Positions 50,307 to 59,329 of a stretch of 64,000 nt of DNA are shown here, in pieces. Under the pieces are notes generated by a model. That model saw only the letters and a program-made list of their open reading frames with translations. It was not told where the DNA came from and searched no databases. The stretch is from Alphaproteobacteria bacterium. GTDB lineage: Bacteria > Myxococcota_A > UBA796 > CAJQPC01. The stretch lies in contig JACKEV010000007.1 of the NCBI GenBank assembly GCA_020632795.1, positions 868,001 through 932,000 on the forward strand, read 5' to 3'. Numbering within the stretch: the stretch's first letter is position 1; the number at the start of each line of letters is the position of its first letter. The position numbers and the translations under genes are program-made.

Positions 50307-52178
50307 ATGGTCACCACCGTGTCCAACACCGTCGACCACTTCATGAAGGAGATCCCCGACGCGGCGATGGAGCAGGACGCGACCGACCGGCTGCCCGAGG
50401 AGGCTCCTCCGGTTCGGCGGTGGGGCCGGATTCCCAGCCTGCCCACCCTCACCCTGAGCGACGACGAGACCGAGGCCGAGGGCGTGCTCGCGGACGTTGA
50501 CACCTGGCTGCGCGTCCAGGACACCCTCGGGGAGGGCGGCTCCGGCATCGTCCACCGCGCGGCCCAGCCGCTGCTGGAGCGCGAGGTCGCCATCAAGCGG
50601 GCCCGGCCCGAGAAGCGCGACGTCGCCCTGGAGCTGCTGCTGCGCGAGGCGCGCATCGTCGCGAAGCTCGAGCATCCCAACATCGTCCCCCTGCACACCC
50701 TCGGCCAGGACCCCGAGACCGGCGAGCCCCTGCTGGTCATGAAGCTGGTCCAGGGCACCGCCTGGAGCGAGCTGATCGGCGCGCCGGACCACGCCCAGTG
50801 GTCCACCCGCCTGGCCGGCTCCCCCGACCCCCTGGTCCGCAACGTCGAGATCCTCGTGGAGGTCTGCCGCGCGGTCCACTTCGCCCACACCCGCGGCGTG
50901 CTGCACCGCGACATCAAGCCCTCCAACGTCATGATCGGGGCGCACGGCGAGGTCCATCTGCTGGACTGGGGGGCCGCCGCCGAGCTGCACGACCCCGACA
51001 GCCTGCGGCGCGTCGTGGGCACGCCCACCCACATGCCCCCCGAGACCCTGGACCCGACGCGGCGCTCCAGCGTGGCCTCCGACGTCTTCATGCTGGGGGC
51101 CTGCCTCCACCAGATCCTCATGGGGCGGCCGCCGCACGTCGGGGACTCCGCCGAGGACAGCATCCGCTCGGCCTTCGACTGGATGGGCGCGGCGCTGCCC
51201 CCCTCCACCCCGAGGGTGCTGCGGGAGACCTGCACCCGCGCCCTGGAGCGCGACCCCCAGGCCCGCCACCCCACCGCCCAGGCCTTCGAGCTGGAGCTGA
51301 CCGAGTGGCTGCGCAACCGCAACGCCATCCTGCTCACCGAGAGCGCGCTGGCCCGGCTGGAGCAGCTCGACGCCCTGCTCCAGGAGGCCGAGCCCGACCC
51401 CCGGGCGGTGACCGAGGCGCTCACCGAGAGCCGGTTCGGCCTGCGCGAGGCCCTGCTCATCTGGCCCGAGAGCCCCGAGGCCCGCGGCGGGCTGGAGCGG
51501 GCGCTGCGCCTCGCCGTTGACTGGGAGCTGTCCCGGGGCGGCGGTGAGCACGCCCGCCACGCCCTGGCCGAGCTGGAGGCCCTGGGGGTCTCCGTGCCCG
51601 AGGCCCACGCCCGGCTGGAGGCGCTGGAGCAGGCCCTGGCCGAGCGGGACCAGCGCGCGCGCACCTTCGACCCCCGCGTGGGCAGCGTAGGGCGGGGGCG
51701 GCTGCTGCTGGCGATCTCCCTGGCCGGCTTCCTGATGGTCGGGGGCATCTTCGGCGGCGTCCTGACCGACCCGAAGGCGGTCAACGCGGCCCAGCTCGTG
51801 CGCATCGGGGTCATCTTCAACGTCGTGATGATCGGGATGGTGCTGCTCAGCCGCCGCTGGGTGGCGGACAGCGCCCAGAACCGGGGCTTCGCCGCCGCGA
51901 TCATCGGCTCGGGGCTGATGATCGAGGCCAACCGGGTGCTGGCGTGGCGGTTCGGGCTGGACGTCCACTACATCCTGGTCATCGAGAGCACCTACATCGC
52001 GCTGGCGTCGACCGTGCTGTGGCCCTTCGTCAGCCGCTGGATGCTGCCCTTCGCCCTGATGTGGTACGGCCTGGCCGCGCTGGGGGCGCTGGTGCCCTCG
52101 CTGGCCTTCGGGCAGCAGATCGTGGGCTTCTCGGTCTCGGGCGCGCTGGCGATCCTGGCCGTGGCCACCCGCCGCTGA
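50307..52178 (+). CDS. membrane Ser/Thr protein kinase with DWG motif
   Basis: 623 residues from ATG 50307. The kinase domain at ~65-330 has 'LGEGGSGIVHRA', 'VAIKRARPEK' (Lys), 'REARIVAKLEHPNIV' (Glu), 'LHRDIKPSNVMI', 'LLDWGAA' in place of DFG, and 'PPE' in place of APE. DWG variants occur in active bacterial kinases of this type, so catalysis is likely. A helical linker (~345-450) with Ala/Glu-rich repeats leads to about six TM helices (~470-620; 'LLLAISLAGFLMVGG', 'AAIIGSGLMIEANRVLAW'), an unusual C-terminal membrane module where many kinases have one TM. It may sense membrane state. It converges on the GNAT-cNMP gene 3 bases away. Confidence 0.87.
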   Translation: MVTTVSNTVDHFMKEIPDAAMEQDATDRLPEEAPPVRRWGRIPSLPTLTLSDDETEAEGVLADVDTWLRVQDTLGEGGSGIVHRAAQPLLEREVAIKRARPEKRDVALELLLREARIVAKLEHPNIVPLHTLGQDPETGEPLLVMKLVQGTAWSELIGAPDHAQWSTRLAGSPDPLVRNVEILVEVCRAVHFAHTRGVLHRDIKPSNVMIGAHGEVHLLDWGAAAELHDPDSLRRVVGTPTHMPPETLDPTRRSSVASDVFMLGACLHQILMGRPPHVGDSAEDSIRSAFDWMGAALPPSTPRVLRETCTRALERDPQARHPTAQAFELELTEWLRNRNAILLTESALARLEQLDALLQEAEPDPRAVTEALTESRFGLREALLIWPESPEARGGLERALRLAVDWELSRGGGEHARHALAELEALGVSVPEAHARLEALEQALAERDQRARTFDPRVGSVGRGRLLLAISLAGFLMVGGIFGGVLTDPKAVNAAQLVRIGVIFNVVMIGMVLLSRRWVADSAQNRGFAAAIIGSGLMIEANRVLAWRFGLDVHYILVIESTYIALASTVLWPFVSRWMLPFALMWYGLAALGALVPSLAFGQQIVGFSVSGALAILAVATRR

Positions 52179-52181
52179 GCC

Positions 52182-53672
52182 TCACCCCACCGCCGCCACC
52201 GGCGCGGGCGGGAGGCGCACGACCCGGGTCGTGCCCCGGGCCACCATCTGCTCCCCGGCCTCCAGCTCCACCAGCGACAGCGGCCCGAGGCGGCCGTAGC
52301 GCCCGGCGAGCAGCTCGACCCCCCCGGTGAGCACGAGCAGGGTCCCGTCCTCCGGCTGGACGCGCCGCTCGCCGTCGTGGAGGCGCTCGACCTCGGGGGC
52401 GCCGATCCAGCGGCGGCGGCCGTGGTGGTCCAGGTGGCGCAGGCGGGGCGAGGCCAGGGCCTGGGAGACCAGGCAGCGGCGGGCGACCTCGCTCCACAGG
52501 GCGCGGGCCATGGCCGGGTCGCGGTCCATCAGCCCGGTGAGCGCGGCGCGGTCGATCTCCAGCAGGCGCAGCGCGCTGGCCGCCCGCACGGTGGCCGAGC
52601 GGGGCTGCTCCAGCAGGAGGCCCATCTCGCCGAACATCGCGCCGACCTCGAGCTGGTCCAGGGGCCGCCGGCCGCCGCCCTCCTCCAGCTCGACCGAGGC
52701 CGCGCCCTCGGTGATGACGTAGAGGGCGTCGGCCTCGTCGCCCTGGCGGATGACCCGCCAGCCCGCGGGCACCCGGCGGGGGCGGGCGGCGTCGGCGAGG
52801 GCCTCCAGGGAGGTCCGGGACGCGCCGCGCAGCAGGGGGCAGGCCGCCAGGGCCTCCACCGCGTCGTCCCGCCCCACCCGACCGCTCCAGCCCAGGAGCT
52901 GGAGCCGCGCGGAGGCCTCGTCCACCCGCCGCCGGAGCTGGCGGCGCCCCAGCCGCCCGACCGCCGCGAGGAAGCTCGCCGCGTCGAGCACCGAGAGCAC
53001 CATCAGGCCGTGGCCCTCGTGGTAGTCGGGGTTGAGCTTGAGGAAGAACTGCACCTCGGGGCGGGGGTCGCGGGCCCAGAACCTGCGCTCGGCCGGGGTC
53101 TCCCGGGTGCGGCCCCCCACCGCGCGCACCCAGGGGTCGGCGGGGTCCACGGCCGGCAGGCCCCAGGCGTCGGCGACCCCATCCACGAACCCGGCCAGCT
53201 CGGGCGGGGTGTCGTAGCCCCAGTGGGGGTGGATGTGCCCCATGAACCGGGTCTTGAGCAGGAAGCTGGTGGGGTGGACGATGGGGTCGAGGGCGAACAT
53301 GCGGCGGCCGGGCCAGGCCGCGATGTGCCGCAGCATCTCCCCGGCCAGGAAGGCGCCGTGCAGGGTGCGCCCCCGGTGGTCGGGGTGGACGGCCATGGTG
53401 CTGCGCAACACCATGCACGGCTCGCCCTGGAAGGGGTGCTCGTAGAGGTAGGCCCCGCTGTAGCTGATGGGCGCGCCCGCCGGGCCCTCGCTGACCTGGA
53501 GCCGGGCGGCCAGCGCCCCGGGCTTGATGAGGTGGGCGGTGAGGTCCTCGTCCTCCGGGGGCACGAACACGCGCTGGTGCAGGGGCTGGAGCTGCGCCAC
53601 CAGCGACCGCCGCTGCGCCTCGTCCAGGGTGAGCAGGTCGACGGTGCGGGTGTGCAGGGCTTCAGCGGACAC
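52182..53672 (-). CDS. GNAT-like acyltransferase fused to cyclic-nucleotide-binding domain
   Basis: 496 residues from GTG 53672; the longer frame upstream reads only the other strand's neighbour gene. Residues ~55-170 look like a GNAT fold, with the acyl-CoA loop in 'MAVHPDHRGRTLHGAFLAGE'. Residues ~290-400 are a cNMP-binding domain with an intact phosphate-binding cassette 'FGEMGLLLEQPRSATVRA' (Gly-Glu and Arg present). The last ~70 residues resemble part of a second jelly roll. cAMP-gated lysine acetyltransferases of mycobacteria combine the same two domains in the opposite order. It overlaps the FAD-oxidase gene by 11 bases, so the two are coupled. Target and ligand are unknown. Confidence 0.78.
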   Translation of the reverse strand: MSAEALHTRTVDLLTLDEAQRRSLVAQLQPLHQRVFVPPEDEDLTAHLIKPGALAARLQVSEGPAGAPISYSGAYLYEHPFQGEPCMVLRSTMAVHPDHRGRTLHGAFLAGEMLRHIAAWPGRRMFALDPIVHPTSFLLKTRFMGHIHPHWGYDTPPELAGFVDGVADAWGLPAVDPADPWVRAVGGRTRETPAERRFWARDPRPEVQFFLKLNPDYHEGHGLMVLSVLDAASFLAAVGRLGRRQLRRRVDEASARLQLLGWSGRVGRDDAVEALAACPLLRGASRTSLEALADAARPRRVPAGWRVIRQGDEADALYVITEGAASVELEEGGGRRPLDQLEVGAMFGEMGLLLEQPRSATVRAASALRLLEIDRAALTGLMDRDPAMARALWSEVARRCLVSQALASPRLRHLDHHGRRRWIGAPEVERLHDGERRVQPEDGTLLVLTGGVELLAGRYGRLGPLSLVELEAGEQMVARGTTRVVRLPPAPVAAVG

Positions 53673-55263
53673 GGGGCCCCCGGGCGGGCACGTAGCGCCC
53701 CGGAGAGAGGATCCCGTTGGGATCCAGGACGTCCTTGAGGCGCGCGGTGACCTCCCAGAAGGGGTCGCCGGGGGTGTGGAGGGTGTCATGGTGCGCTCGG
53801 GTCGTGCGGTAGGGCATCCACCCCCGGGCGACGAAGGTGCGGTGCAGGGCGTCGCAGGCGGCGTGGGCCCGGTCCCGCGCCGCCGCGTCGTCCAGCGGGA
53901 AGGTCAGGCTGACCACCGCCTCCAGCACGGCGTCGGTGAGCAGGTTGAGCGTCACGCTCGCGGGGGTGTCGTGGGCGGCGGTGATCCGGGCCAGCTCGGC
54001 CAGCGCCTCGCGCACCGTGCCGTCCCGGGCCGGCATCAGCGGGGTGAACAGCAGCCAGCCCGCCGGACCCTGCTCGGGGCACGCCCAGGTCGGGCTGTCC
54101 TCCTGGAGCGGCCAGTGAACGCTGCGCAGGGTCTCGCGGGTGGGCACGCCCCGGGTCAGCCCGGCCAGCTCCCGGACGGCCCAGGCCAGGGCGTGCACCC
54201 TCGTCCAGCCCAGCCACCCGGCCACCCGGGCGACCCGGTCCATGCCCCGCCAGGCGTCGAAGCGCACCGGCCCGAAGGGGCGCAGGGCGCGCTGGAGGGC
54301 CCTGCGGCCGGCGGCGACCTGGCCCCGGGTGCCCTCCAGGACCCCCAGAGCCGTCCAGGGGCTGGTCACGATGCGCCCGACCAGGGCCTCGGTCTCCGCG
54401 CGGGTCAGGCTCGTCCCCAGGGCCTCGGCCCGCGCCCGCGCCACCGGCCCGACGGTGCTCAGGGCCCGGGCCCGATCCCCGACGTGAACGATGGAGTCCA
54501 TGCCCAGCGCGCGCTTGAGGTCCGAGAGCGCCCGGATGAAGGCGGGGAGCTGCGCGGGGTCGCGCAGGCCGGCGCGGAAGGTGAGCTGCCGCTCCGGGCG
54601 GGGGCGCAGCGCCACGGTGGCCCCGGTGACCACCCCGTAGTTGGACTGGAGGAACAGCGGGGTGAGGTCCGGCCCGACGCCGTGGCGGTAGAGGGCCCCC
54701 AGGGCGCTGTGGGGGTAGTGGCCGAAGCCGGTGCGCAGCAGCGTGCCGTCCCCCAGCACGACCTCGAGCTGCCGCAGGGCGTCGGCGCGCAGGGAGTTGT
54801 AGGCGACCCCCCGCTCCAGGGTGTTGCCGAGCACGCTGGTGTCGGCGCTGGAGCCGGTGACGTCGGCGTAGAAGGGCGTGCCCTCCAGCGCGGCGGCGAG
54901 CTGGGCCTGGGTCACCCCGGGCTCGATCCAGGCGGCGCCGTTGTCGAGGTCCAGGCGCAGCCCGGTCAGGCCGGAGAGGTCCAGCAGCACGGCGTCGGGG
55001 TCGGGCCCCAGCCGGGTGCCGTAGCCCCAGTTCCGCCCCCGGCTGAAGGGGTGGAGGGGCTGGCGCCAGGCGTTGGCCGCCTGGATGACCGCCTGGACCT
55101 CGGCCGTGGAGCGGGCCCGGATGAGCGCAGGGACGCGCACGTCGAAGCCCTCGACGTTCCGCCCGGCGGCGCGGAGCCGGGCCTCGTCCAGCGCGACCGC
55201 GTCCGGGCCGAGCCGGGTCCTGACCTCATCGAGGAAGCTGCCCGTTCTGGGGACGCTCTGCAC
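53662..55263 (-). CDS. FAD-linked oxidase/dehydrogenase, VAO/4-cresol-dehydrogenase type
   Basis: 533 residues from GTG 55263, with GGGAG upstream. An N-terminal PCMH-type FAD domain: 'ARSTAEVQAVIQAANAW', 'PLHPFSRGRNWGYGTRLGP' (pyrophosphate loop), 'AWIEPGVTQAQLAAAL', and 'DVTGSSADTSVLGNTLERG'. The C-terminal cap ends with 'RLKDVLDPNGILSPGRY', the standard FAD-oxidase close. The family oxidises phenolic or aliphatic alcohols, or amines, with FAD. No covalent-His motif is obvious. No signal peptide is seen. It is the first gene of a two-gene unit with the GNAT-cNMP protein, and divergent from the FHA/sigma-54 activator. Confidence 0.87.
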   Translation of the reverse strand: MQSVPRTGSFLDEVRTRLGPDAVALDEARLRAAGRNVEGFDVRVPALIRARSTAEVQAVIQAANAWRQPLHPFSRGRNWGYGTRLGPDPDAVLLDLSGLTGLRLDLDNGAAWIEPGVTQAQLAAALEGTPFYADVTGSSADTSVLGNTLERGVAYNSLRADALRQLEVVLGDGTLLRTGFGHYPHSALGALYRHGVGPDLTPLFLQSNYGVVTGATVALRPRPERQLTFRAGLRDPAQLPAFIRALSDLKRALGMDSIVHVGDRARALSTVGPVARARAEALGTSLTRAETEALVGRIVTSPWTALGVLEGTRGQVAAGRRALQRALRPFGPVRFDAWRGMDRVARVAGWLGWTRVHALAWAVRELAGLTRGVPTRETLRSVHWPLQEDSPTWACPEQGPAGWLLFTPLMPARDGTVREALAELARITAAHDTPASVTLNLLTDAVLEAVVSLTFPLDDAAARDRAHAACDALHRTFVARGWMPYRTTRAHHDTLHTPGDPFWEVTARLKDVLDPNGILSPGRYVPARGPRVR

Positions 55264-55405
55264 GCGGACTTCTCCCGGGGGATTACGGGCTCTCTAACAC
55301 CCCCGGACAGAATCCGGTCCCCGTATGTCGGCGCAGTGTAAGGGGCAGGGCAGGCGGCGGTATCCGCCGGGCGCGGCCGGCTCCTGGGTGATAGAGTGCC
55401 GCCCT

Positions 55406-57022
55406 ATGCCTCGTCTGGTCTTCATGCGGGGGCAGACCCGCCTCCTGGAGTACAAGGTCCACCCCGGTCGCACCATGATCGGGCGGGCGGACAACTGCGA
55501 TCTCGTCGTACCGGGCGAGACCGTCAGCCGCACCCACTGCGTCATCACCGGGCGGGAGGGCGCGTGGACCCTGCGGGACCGCAGCCGCCACGGCACCCAG
55601 CTCAACGGGCGCCCCATCCAGGACGACGCCCCCCTCAAGGATGGCGACGTCATCGGCGTCGGCGGCTACGCGCTCCGCTTCTCGGAGGCGGCCGACGCCG
55701 CGAGCCGCCCCACGCTGTCCACCCGGGCGGCGGGGCACGTGCCCGCCGAGCAGCTCGTGGCCAGCGACGATCAGCTCACGGTGAAGCGGCTGGTGCTGGT
55801 GGTGGACGAAGGGCCCGCGGCTGGCGAGCGCCACCTCCTCACCCGCAGCCAGCAGGAGATCGGCGGCCCCGGCAGCCGCGTCGCCCTGGGCGACCCCGAG
55901 CTGGCCCACAACCACCTCACCATCCAGGTCAACCGGGGCCGGGCCATCCTCATCCCCGGCCGGGGCCCTGTGGTGGTCGACGGCGAGCGGGTCACCGCCG
56001 CCCTGCCCGTGTTCGTGGACGAGCCCGTCGTGGCCGGTCAGACCGTCTTCCATCTGGCCCACGAGCTGGCCGTCGAGCGCCCCGAGGCCGACAGTTTCGG
56101 CACCATGGTGGGCGCCAGCGCGGCGTTCCGGGGCATCTTCGGCGTCCTGCGGCGGGTGTCCCTGTTCGACGCGGCGGCGGTGCTGCTCCAGGGCGAGTCC
56201 GGCACGGGCAAGGAGCTGGCCGCCCGGGGCCTGCACGACGAGGGGCCCCGCGCCTCCGGCCCCTTCGTCGCGGTGAACTGCGGGGCCATCGCCGAGACCC
56301 TCTTCGAGTCCGAGCTGTTCGGCCACGAGCGCGGCGCCTTCACCGGCGCGGAGCGTCGCACCGACGGCGCCTTCCAGGCCGCCGACGGCGGCACCCTCTT
56401 CCTGGATGAGATCGGCGAGCTGCCCGAGTCCGCCCAGGCCAAGCTGCTGCGGGCCCTGGAGTCGGGCGAGGTCCGTCGGGTGGGCGGCACCCGGGTCAGC
56501 TACCCCGACGTGCGGGTCGTCGCGGCCACCAACCGCGACCTGGAGGAGGAGGTCAAGGCCGGGCGGTTCCGGGCCGACCTGTACTTCCGCCTCGCGGTGA
56601 TCGTGGTGAAGCTGCCCCCGCTGCGCGAGCGCCCCGAGGACCTGCCCATCATCGCGATGGCCATCGCCAGCCGCCTGGGCCAGGACGTCAGCATCATGCC
56701 CGACGCCCTGGAGGCGCTGCGCCGCCACAGCTTCCCGGGCAACGCCCGCGAGCTGCGCAACGTGCTGACCCGCGCCCTGGTGATGGGCGGCCCTCGCATC
56801 TCCGCCTCGGCGATCTCCTTCACCCCCTGGTCCTTCGAGCACCTCCCCACGGCCGCAGACCCCGCCAGCGGCGGCGGCGTCACCCTGGAGACCACCCAGC
56901 GCATGCTGATCCAGGACGCCATGCGCCGCCACAGCGGCAACCGCTCGGCGGTGGCCCGGGAGCTGGGTGTGGCGCGCTCCACCCTGGCCAGCCGGATCCG
57001 GAGCTACGGCCTGGAGGACTGA
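55406..57022 (+). CDS. sigma-54-dependent activator with tandem FHA domains
   Basis: 538 residues from ATG 55406. FHA 1 (~20-95) has 'MIGRADNCDLVV' and 'VSRTHCVI' (phosphothreonine-binding Arg, Ser, His). FHA 2 (~125-215) is degenerate ('QEIGGPGSRVAL', 'LAHNHLTI'). The AAA+ domain has 'GESGTGKE' (Walker A, K269), the sigma-54 contact loop 'GAFTGA', 'GGTLFLDEIGELP' (Walker B), and 'FPGNARELRNVL'. A Fis-type HTH closes it ('NRSAVARELGVARSTLASRI'). It opens promoters with RpoN after docking on a Thr-phosphorylated protein, so the Ser/Thr kinases in this window are plausible upstream partners. The next gene starts 33 bases later. Confidence 0.93.
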   Translation: MPRLVFMRGQTRLLEYKVHPGRTMIGRADNCDLVVPGETVSRTHCVITGREGAWTLRDRSRHGTQLNGRPIQDDAPLKDGDVIGVGGYALRFSEAADAASRPTLSTRAAGHVPAEQLVASDDQLTVKRLVLVVDEGPAAGERHLLTRSQQEIGGPGSRVALGDPELAHNHLTIQVNRGRAILIPGRGPVVVDGERVTAALPVFVDEPVVAGQTVFHLAHELAVERPEADSFGTMVGASAAFRGIFGVLRRVSLFDAAAVLLQGESGTGKELAARGLHDEGPRASGPFVAVNCGAIAETLFESELFGHERGAFTGAERRTDGAFQAADGGTLFLDEIGELPESAQAKLLRALESGEVRRVGGTRVSYPDVRVVAATNRDLEEEVKAGRFRADLYFRLAVIVVKLPPLRERPEDLPIIAMAIASRLGQDVSIMPDALEALRRHSFPGNARELRNVLTRALVMGGPRISASAISFTPWSFEHLPTAADPASGGGVTLETTQRMLIQDAMRRHSGNRSAVARELGVARSTLASRIRSYGLED

Positions 57023-57055
57023 AGCAACGCACCTCGTCACCCCGGAGACCGACCT

Positions 57056-58093
57056 GTGACCCTCCCGCTGCTGCTCGCGCTGGCCCTCGGTTCGGCGCTC
57101 GCCAATGACGAACCCTGGAGCACGCCGCCCGCCGACGACGAGGCCGACCCCTCGGACGCCTGGGACGCGGTCCCGGCCGCTCCGGCGGCCCCGGCGCCCT
57201 GGACGCCGCCGCCCACCCGCGCGCCCGTGCCGGGCTCCCCCTGGACGCCGCCCGCCAGCGCGTCCCCGCCCGCGCTGGAGGTGTGGACCCCGCCCCCGGT
57301 CTCCTCCCGCCCGCCGCCGGCCTGGACGCCGCCCCCCATGGACGCCTCGCCGGCCTGGACCCCGCCGCAGAGCGCGACCCCGGCCCTGGAGCCCTGGACC
57401 CCGCCCGATCCGATCTCGGGCACGGGCACGCCCCCGGTGCCGCCCTCGGACACCTGGGGGTCCACCGAGCCCGCGGCCTCCACGCCCTCGGACACCTGGG
57501 GGTCCACCGCGCCGGTGGCCCCGGCGCCGCCCCCGCCGCCGGCCGTCGCCCCCGCCCTCTCTGCCCCGATCCTGGCCCGCCAGGGGCGCTCCTGCGTCTC
57601 CGACTTCTGCGCGCGCGGCGACCGGCTCAGCGTGGGCAGCCTGCGCTTCGACGGCGTGAGCGCCATCGCGGATCTGCACCTGGGCTTCAACCGCAACCTC
57701 GGCACCGCCCGCCTGGGGCTGCCCAACGCCGTGCCGGTGGCGGGGGTCGCGGCCACCTGGACCTCCAGCGCCGGGCGCCTGGACCTGCCGTTCTCCCCCA
57801 TGCTGCTGGTCGCGCCGGTCCAGAGCTGGCGGGACTACGAGGGCAACCTCATCCGCACCCACGGCGGGGCCCTGGCCCTGAACCTCGCCGGGATGGTGTC
57901 CGTCGGCTGGGGCTTCGGTCACCACAACCGCCTGCCGGTGAACTTCTACGACCGCGACGGCGACGGCGAGATCGACCGGGACATGGACGAGCTGCAGCTC
58001 GGCACCAGCCGGCTCACCAGCTACACCTTCGTGATGTTCACGCCGGTCACCTTCGTCCGCCAGCTCGGGCCGCAGCTCCGGGATCGCGGATGA
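57056..58093 (+). CDS. secreted Pro/Trp-rich repeat protein
   Basis: 345 residues from GTG 57056. Signal peptide 'MTLPLLLALALGSALAND'. Residues ~20-165 are a Pro-rich linker with six 'WTPP' units (for example 'PWTPPP', 'AWTPPP') and two 'SDTWGST' units. The C-terminal ~170 residues are beta-rich with repeated aromatic/aliphatic alternation ('SAIADLHLGFNRNLG', 'AGMVSVGWGFGHHN') and a calcium-loop-like 'DRDGDGEIDRDMDEL'. This could be a small outer-membrane barrel on a Pro-rich tether. No family is recognised. Its stop overlaps the next gene's ATG by 4 bases (ATGA), so it is coupled to the M28 peptidase. Confidence 0.62.
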   Translation: MTLPLLLALALGSALANDEPWSTPPADDEADPSDAWDAVPAAPAAPAPWTPPPTRAPVPGSPWTPPASASPPALEVWTPPPVSSRPPPAWTPPPMDASPAWTPPQSATPALEPWTPPDPISGTGTPPVPPSDTWGSTEPAASTPSDTWGSTAPVAPAPPPPPAVAPALSAPILARQGRSCVSDFCARGDRLSVGSLRFDGVSAIADLHLGFNRNLGTARLGLPNAVPVAGVAATWTSSAGRLDLPFSPMLLVAPVQSWRDYEGNLIRTHGGALALNLAGMVSVGWGFGHHNRLPVNFYDRDGDGEIDRDMDELQLGTSRLTSYTFVMFTPVTFVRQLGPQLRDRG

Positions 58094-59325
58094 TCCTTCT
58101 GCTCGGCCTGCTCGCCTGCAAGGACGCCTCCGTCGACAGCGCCGCCCCCGAGCCCCCGCTGCCCGACGCGGTGCTCGACGCCCTCTCCATGACCCGCATC
58201 CGGGATGAGGTCGACCTGCTCGCCGGGGACGCCTTCCAGGGCCGCACCCCCGGCTCTGAGGGCCACCGCCTCGCCCGGGAGCACCTGGCCGAGCAGATGG
58301 GGTCGATCGGCCTGACGCCGCTGGGCGAGGCTTTCGAGGTGCCCTTCGACCTGGCCCTGGACGACGGCCGCTACACCTTCGACGAGACCGGCGCGGTGGT
58401 CCCGGTGGAGACGGACACCGGCTGGAACCTGGCCGGCGTCCTGCCCGGGACGGCCCGCCCCGACGAGTACATCGTGCTCATGGCCCACTATGACCACCTG
58501 GGCGTGGACCGCGACGGCGAGGTCTACAACGGCGCGCTGGACGACATCACGGCGGTCGCGTCGCTGCTGGAGCTGGCCCGGGTCTTCGTGGACGAGGGCG
58601 TCACGCTGGAGCGCTCGGTGCTCTTCCTCATCACCGACGCCGAGGAGGGCGGGCTCAACGGCTCGGAGGCCTGGACCGTGGACCCGGGGGTGACCCTGGA
58701 CGACGTGGTGCTGGGGCTGTCCCTGGATCCCTTCGGCCGCCCGATCCTGCCGGACTACGGGCCGCTCGTGCTGCTCGGCGGGGAGCGCTGCCCCGCCCTG
58801 CGGGACCGGTTCCGGGCGCTATCCGCCTTCTCCGACGCCGACGTGGCGTTCGTGAACCGCTCCCCCATCGTCATCTTCGGCAGCGACCAGGACAGCCTGT
58901 GGGCCCTGGACGAGCCGGTGCCCTCGCTGTGGGTCACCGCCCCGGGCATGGCCTTCTACCACACGGTCGAGGACACCGCCGACACCATCGACTACCGCGT
59001 CGTGCGGGACCACCTGCGCTTCACCGCCCTGGCCGTGAAGTCCTTCGGCGACGACACCGAGCGCTTCGAGGACGTCGGCCCGCAGACCCTCTCCGAGGTC
59101 GACGCCGCCGACGCCGCCGCCCTGATGGAGGGCGTGCTGGGCTCCACCCACCTCACCGCCGGCGAGCGCAACCAGGCCGAGGACTTCCGCGACACCTTCG
59201 CCGAGGCCGCCGCCGAGGGCGTCGACGACGACACCCCCGCCGCCTACCTCCAGGCCGCGTTCTTCCTCATGTTCGAGCTGACCCGGGCCCACCCGGGGGA
59301 GATCCCGCCGCCGTTCCCGGAGTGA
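58090..59325 (+). CDS. M28 family zinc aminopeptidase-like lipoprotein
   Basis: 411 residues from ATG 58090, overlapping the previous stop. The very short lipoprotein signal is MILLLGLLAC. The M28 domain (~30-330) shows the co-catalytic two-zinc set: His and Asp in 'MAHYDHLG', Asp in 'NGALDDITAVASLLELAR', the Glu pair in 'TDAEEGGLNGS', Asp in 'SLDPFGRP', and His in 'FYHTVEDTADTIDY'. Such enzymes clip N-terminal residues from peptides; as a lipoprotein it acts in the periplasm or outside. The C-terminal ~80 residues are an Ala/Asp/Glu-rich helical extension. It ends 4 bases before the stop of the convergent amidohydrolase-like gene. Confidence 0.88.
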   Translation: MILLLGLLACKDASVDSAAPEPPLPDAVLDALSMTRIRDEVDLLAGDAFQGRTPGSEGHRLAREHLAEQMGSIGLTPLGEAFEVPFDLALDDGRYTFDETGAVVPVETDTGWNLAGVLPGTARPDEYIVLMAHYDHLGVDRDGEVYNGALDDITAVASLLELARVFVDEGVTLERSVLFLITDAEEGGLNGSEAWTVDPGVTLDDVVLGLSLDPFGRPILPDYGPLVLLGGERCPALRDRFRALSAFSDADVAFVNRSPIVIFGSDQDSLWALDEPVPSLWVTAPGMAFYHTVEDTADTIDYRVVRDHLRFTALAVKSFGDDTERFEDVGPQTLSEVDAADAAALMEGVLGSTHLTAGERNQAEDFRDTFAEAAAEGVDDDTPAAYLQAAFFLMFELTRAHPGEIPPPFPE

Positions 59326-59329
59326 CCCT

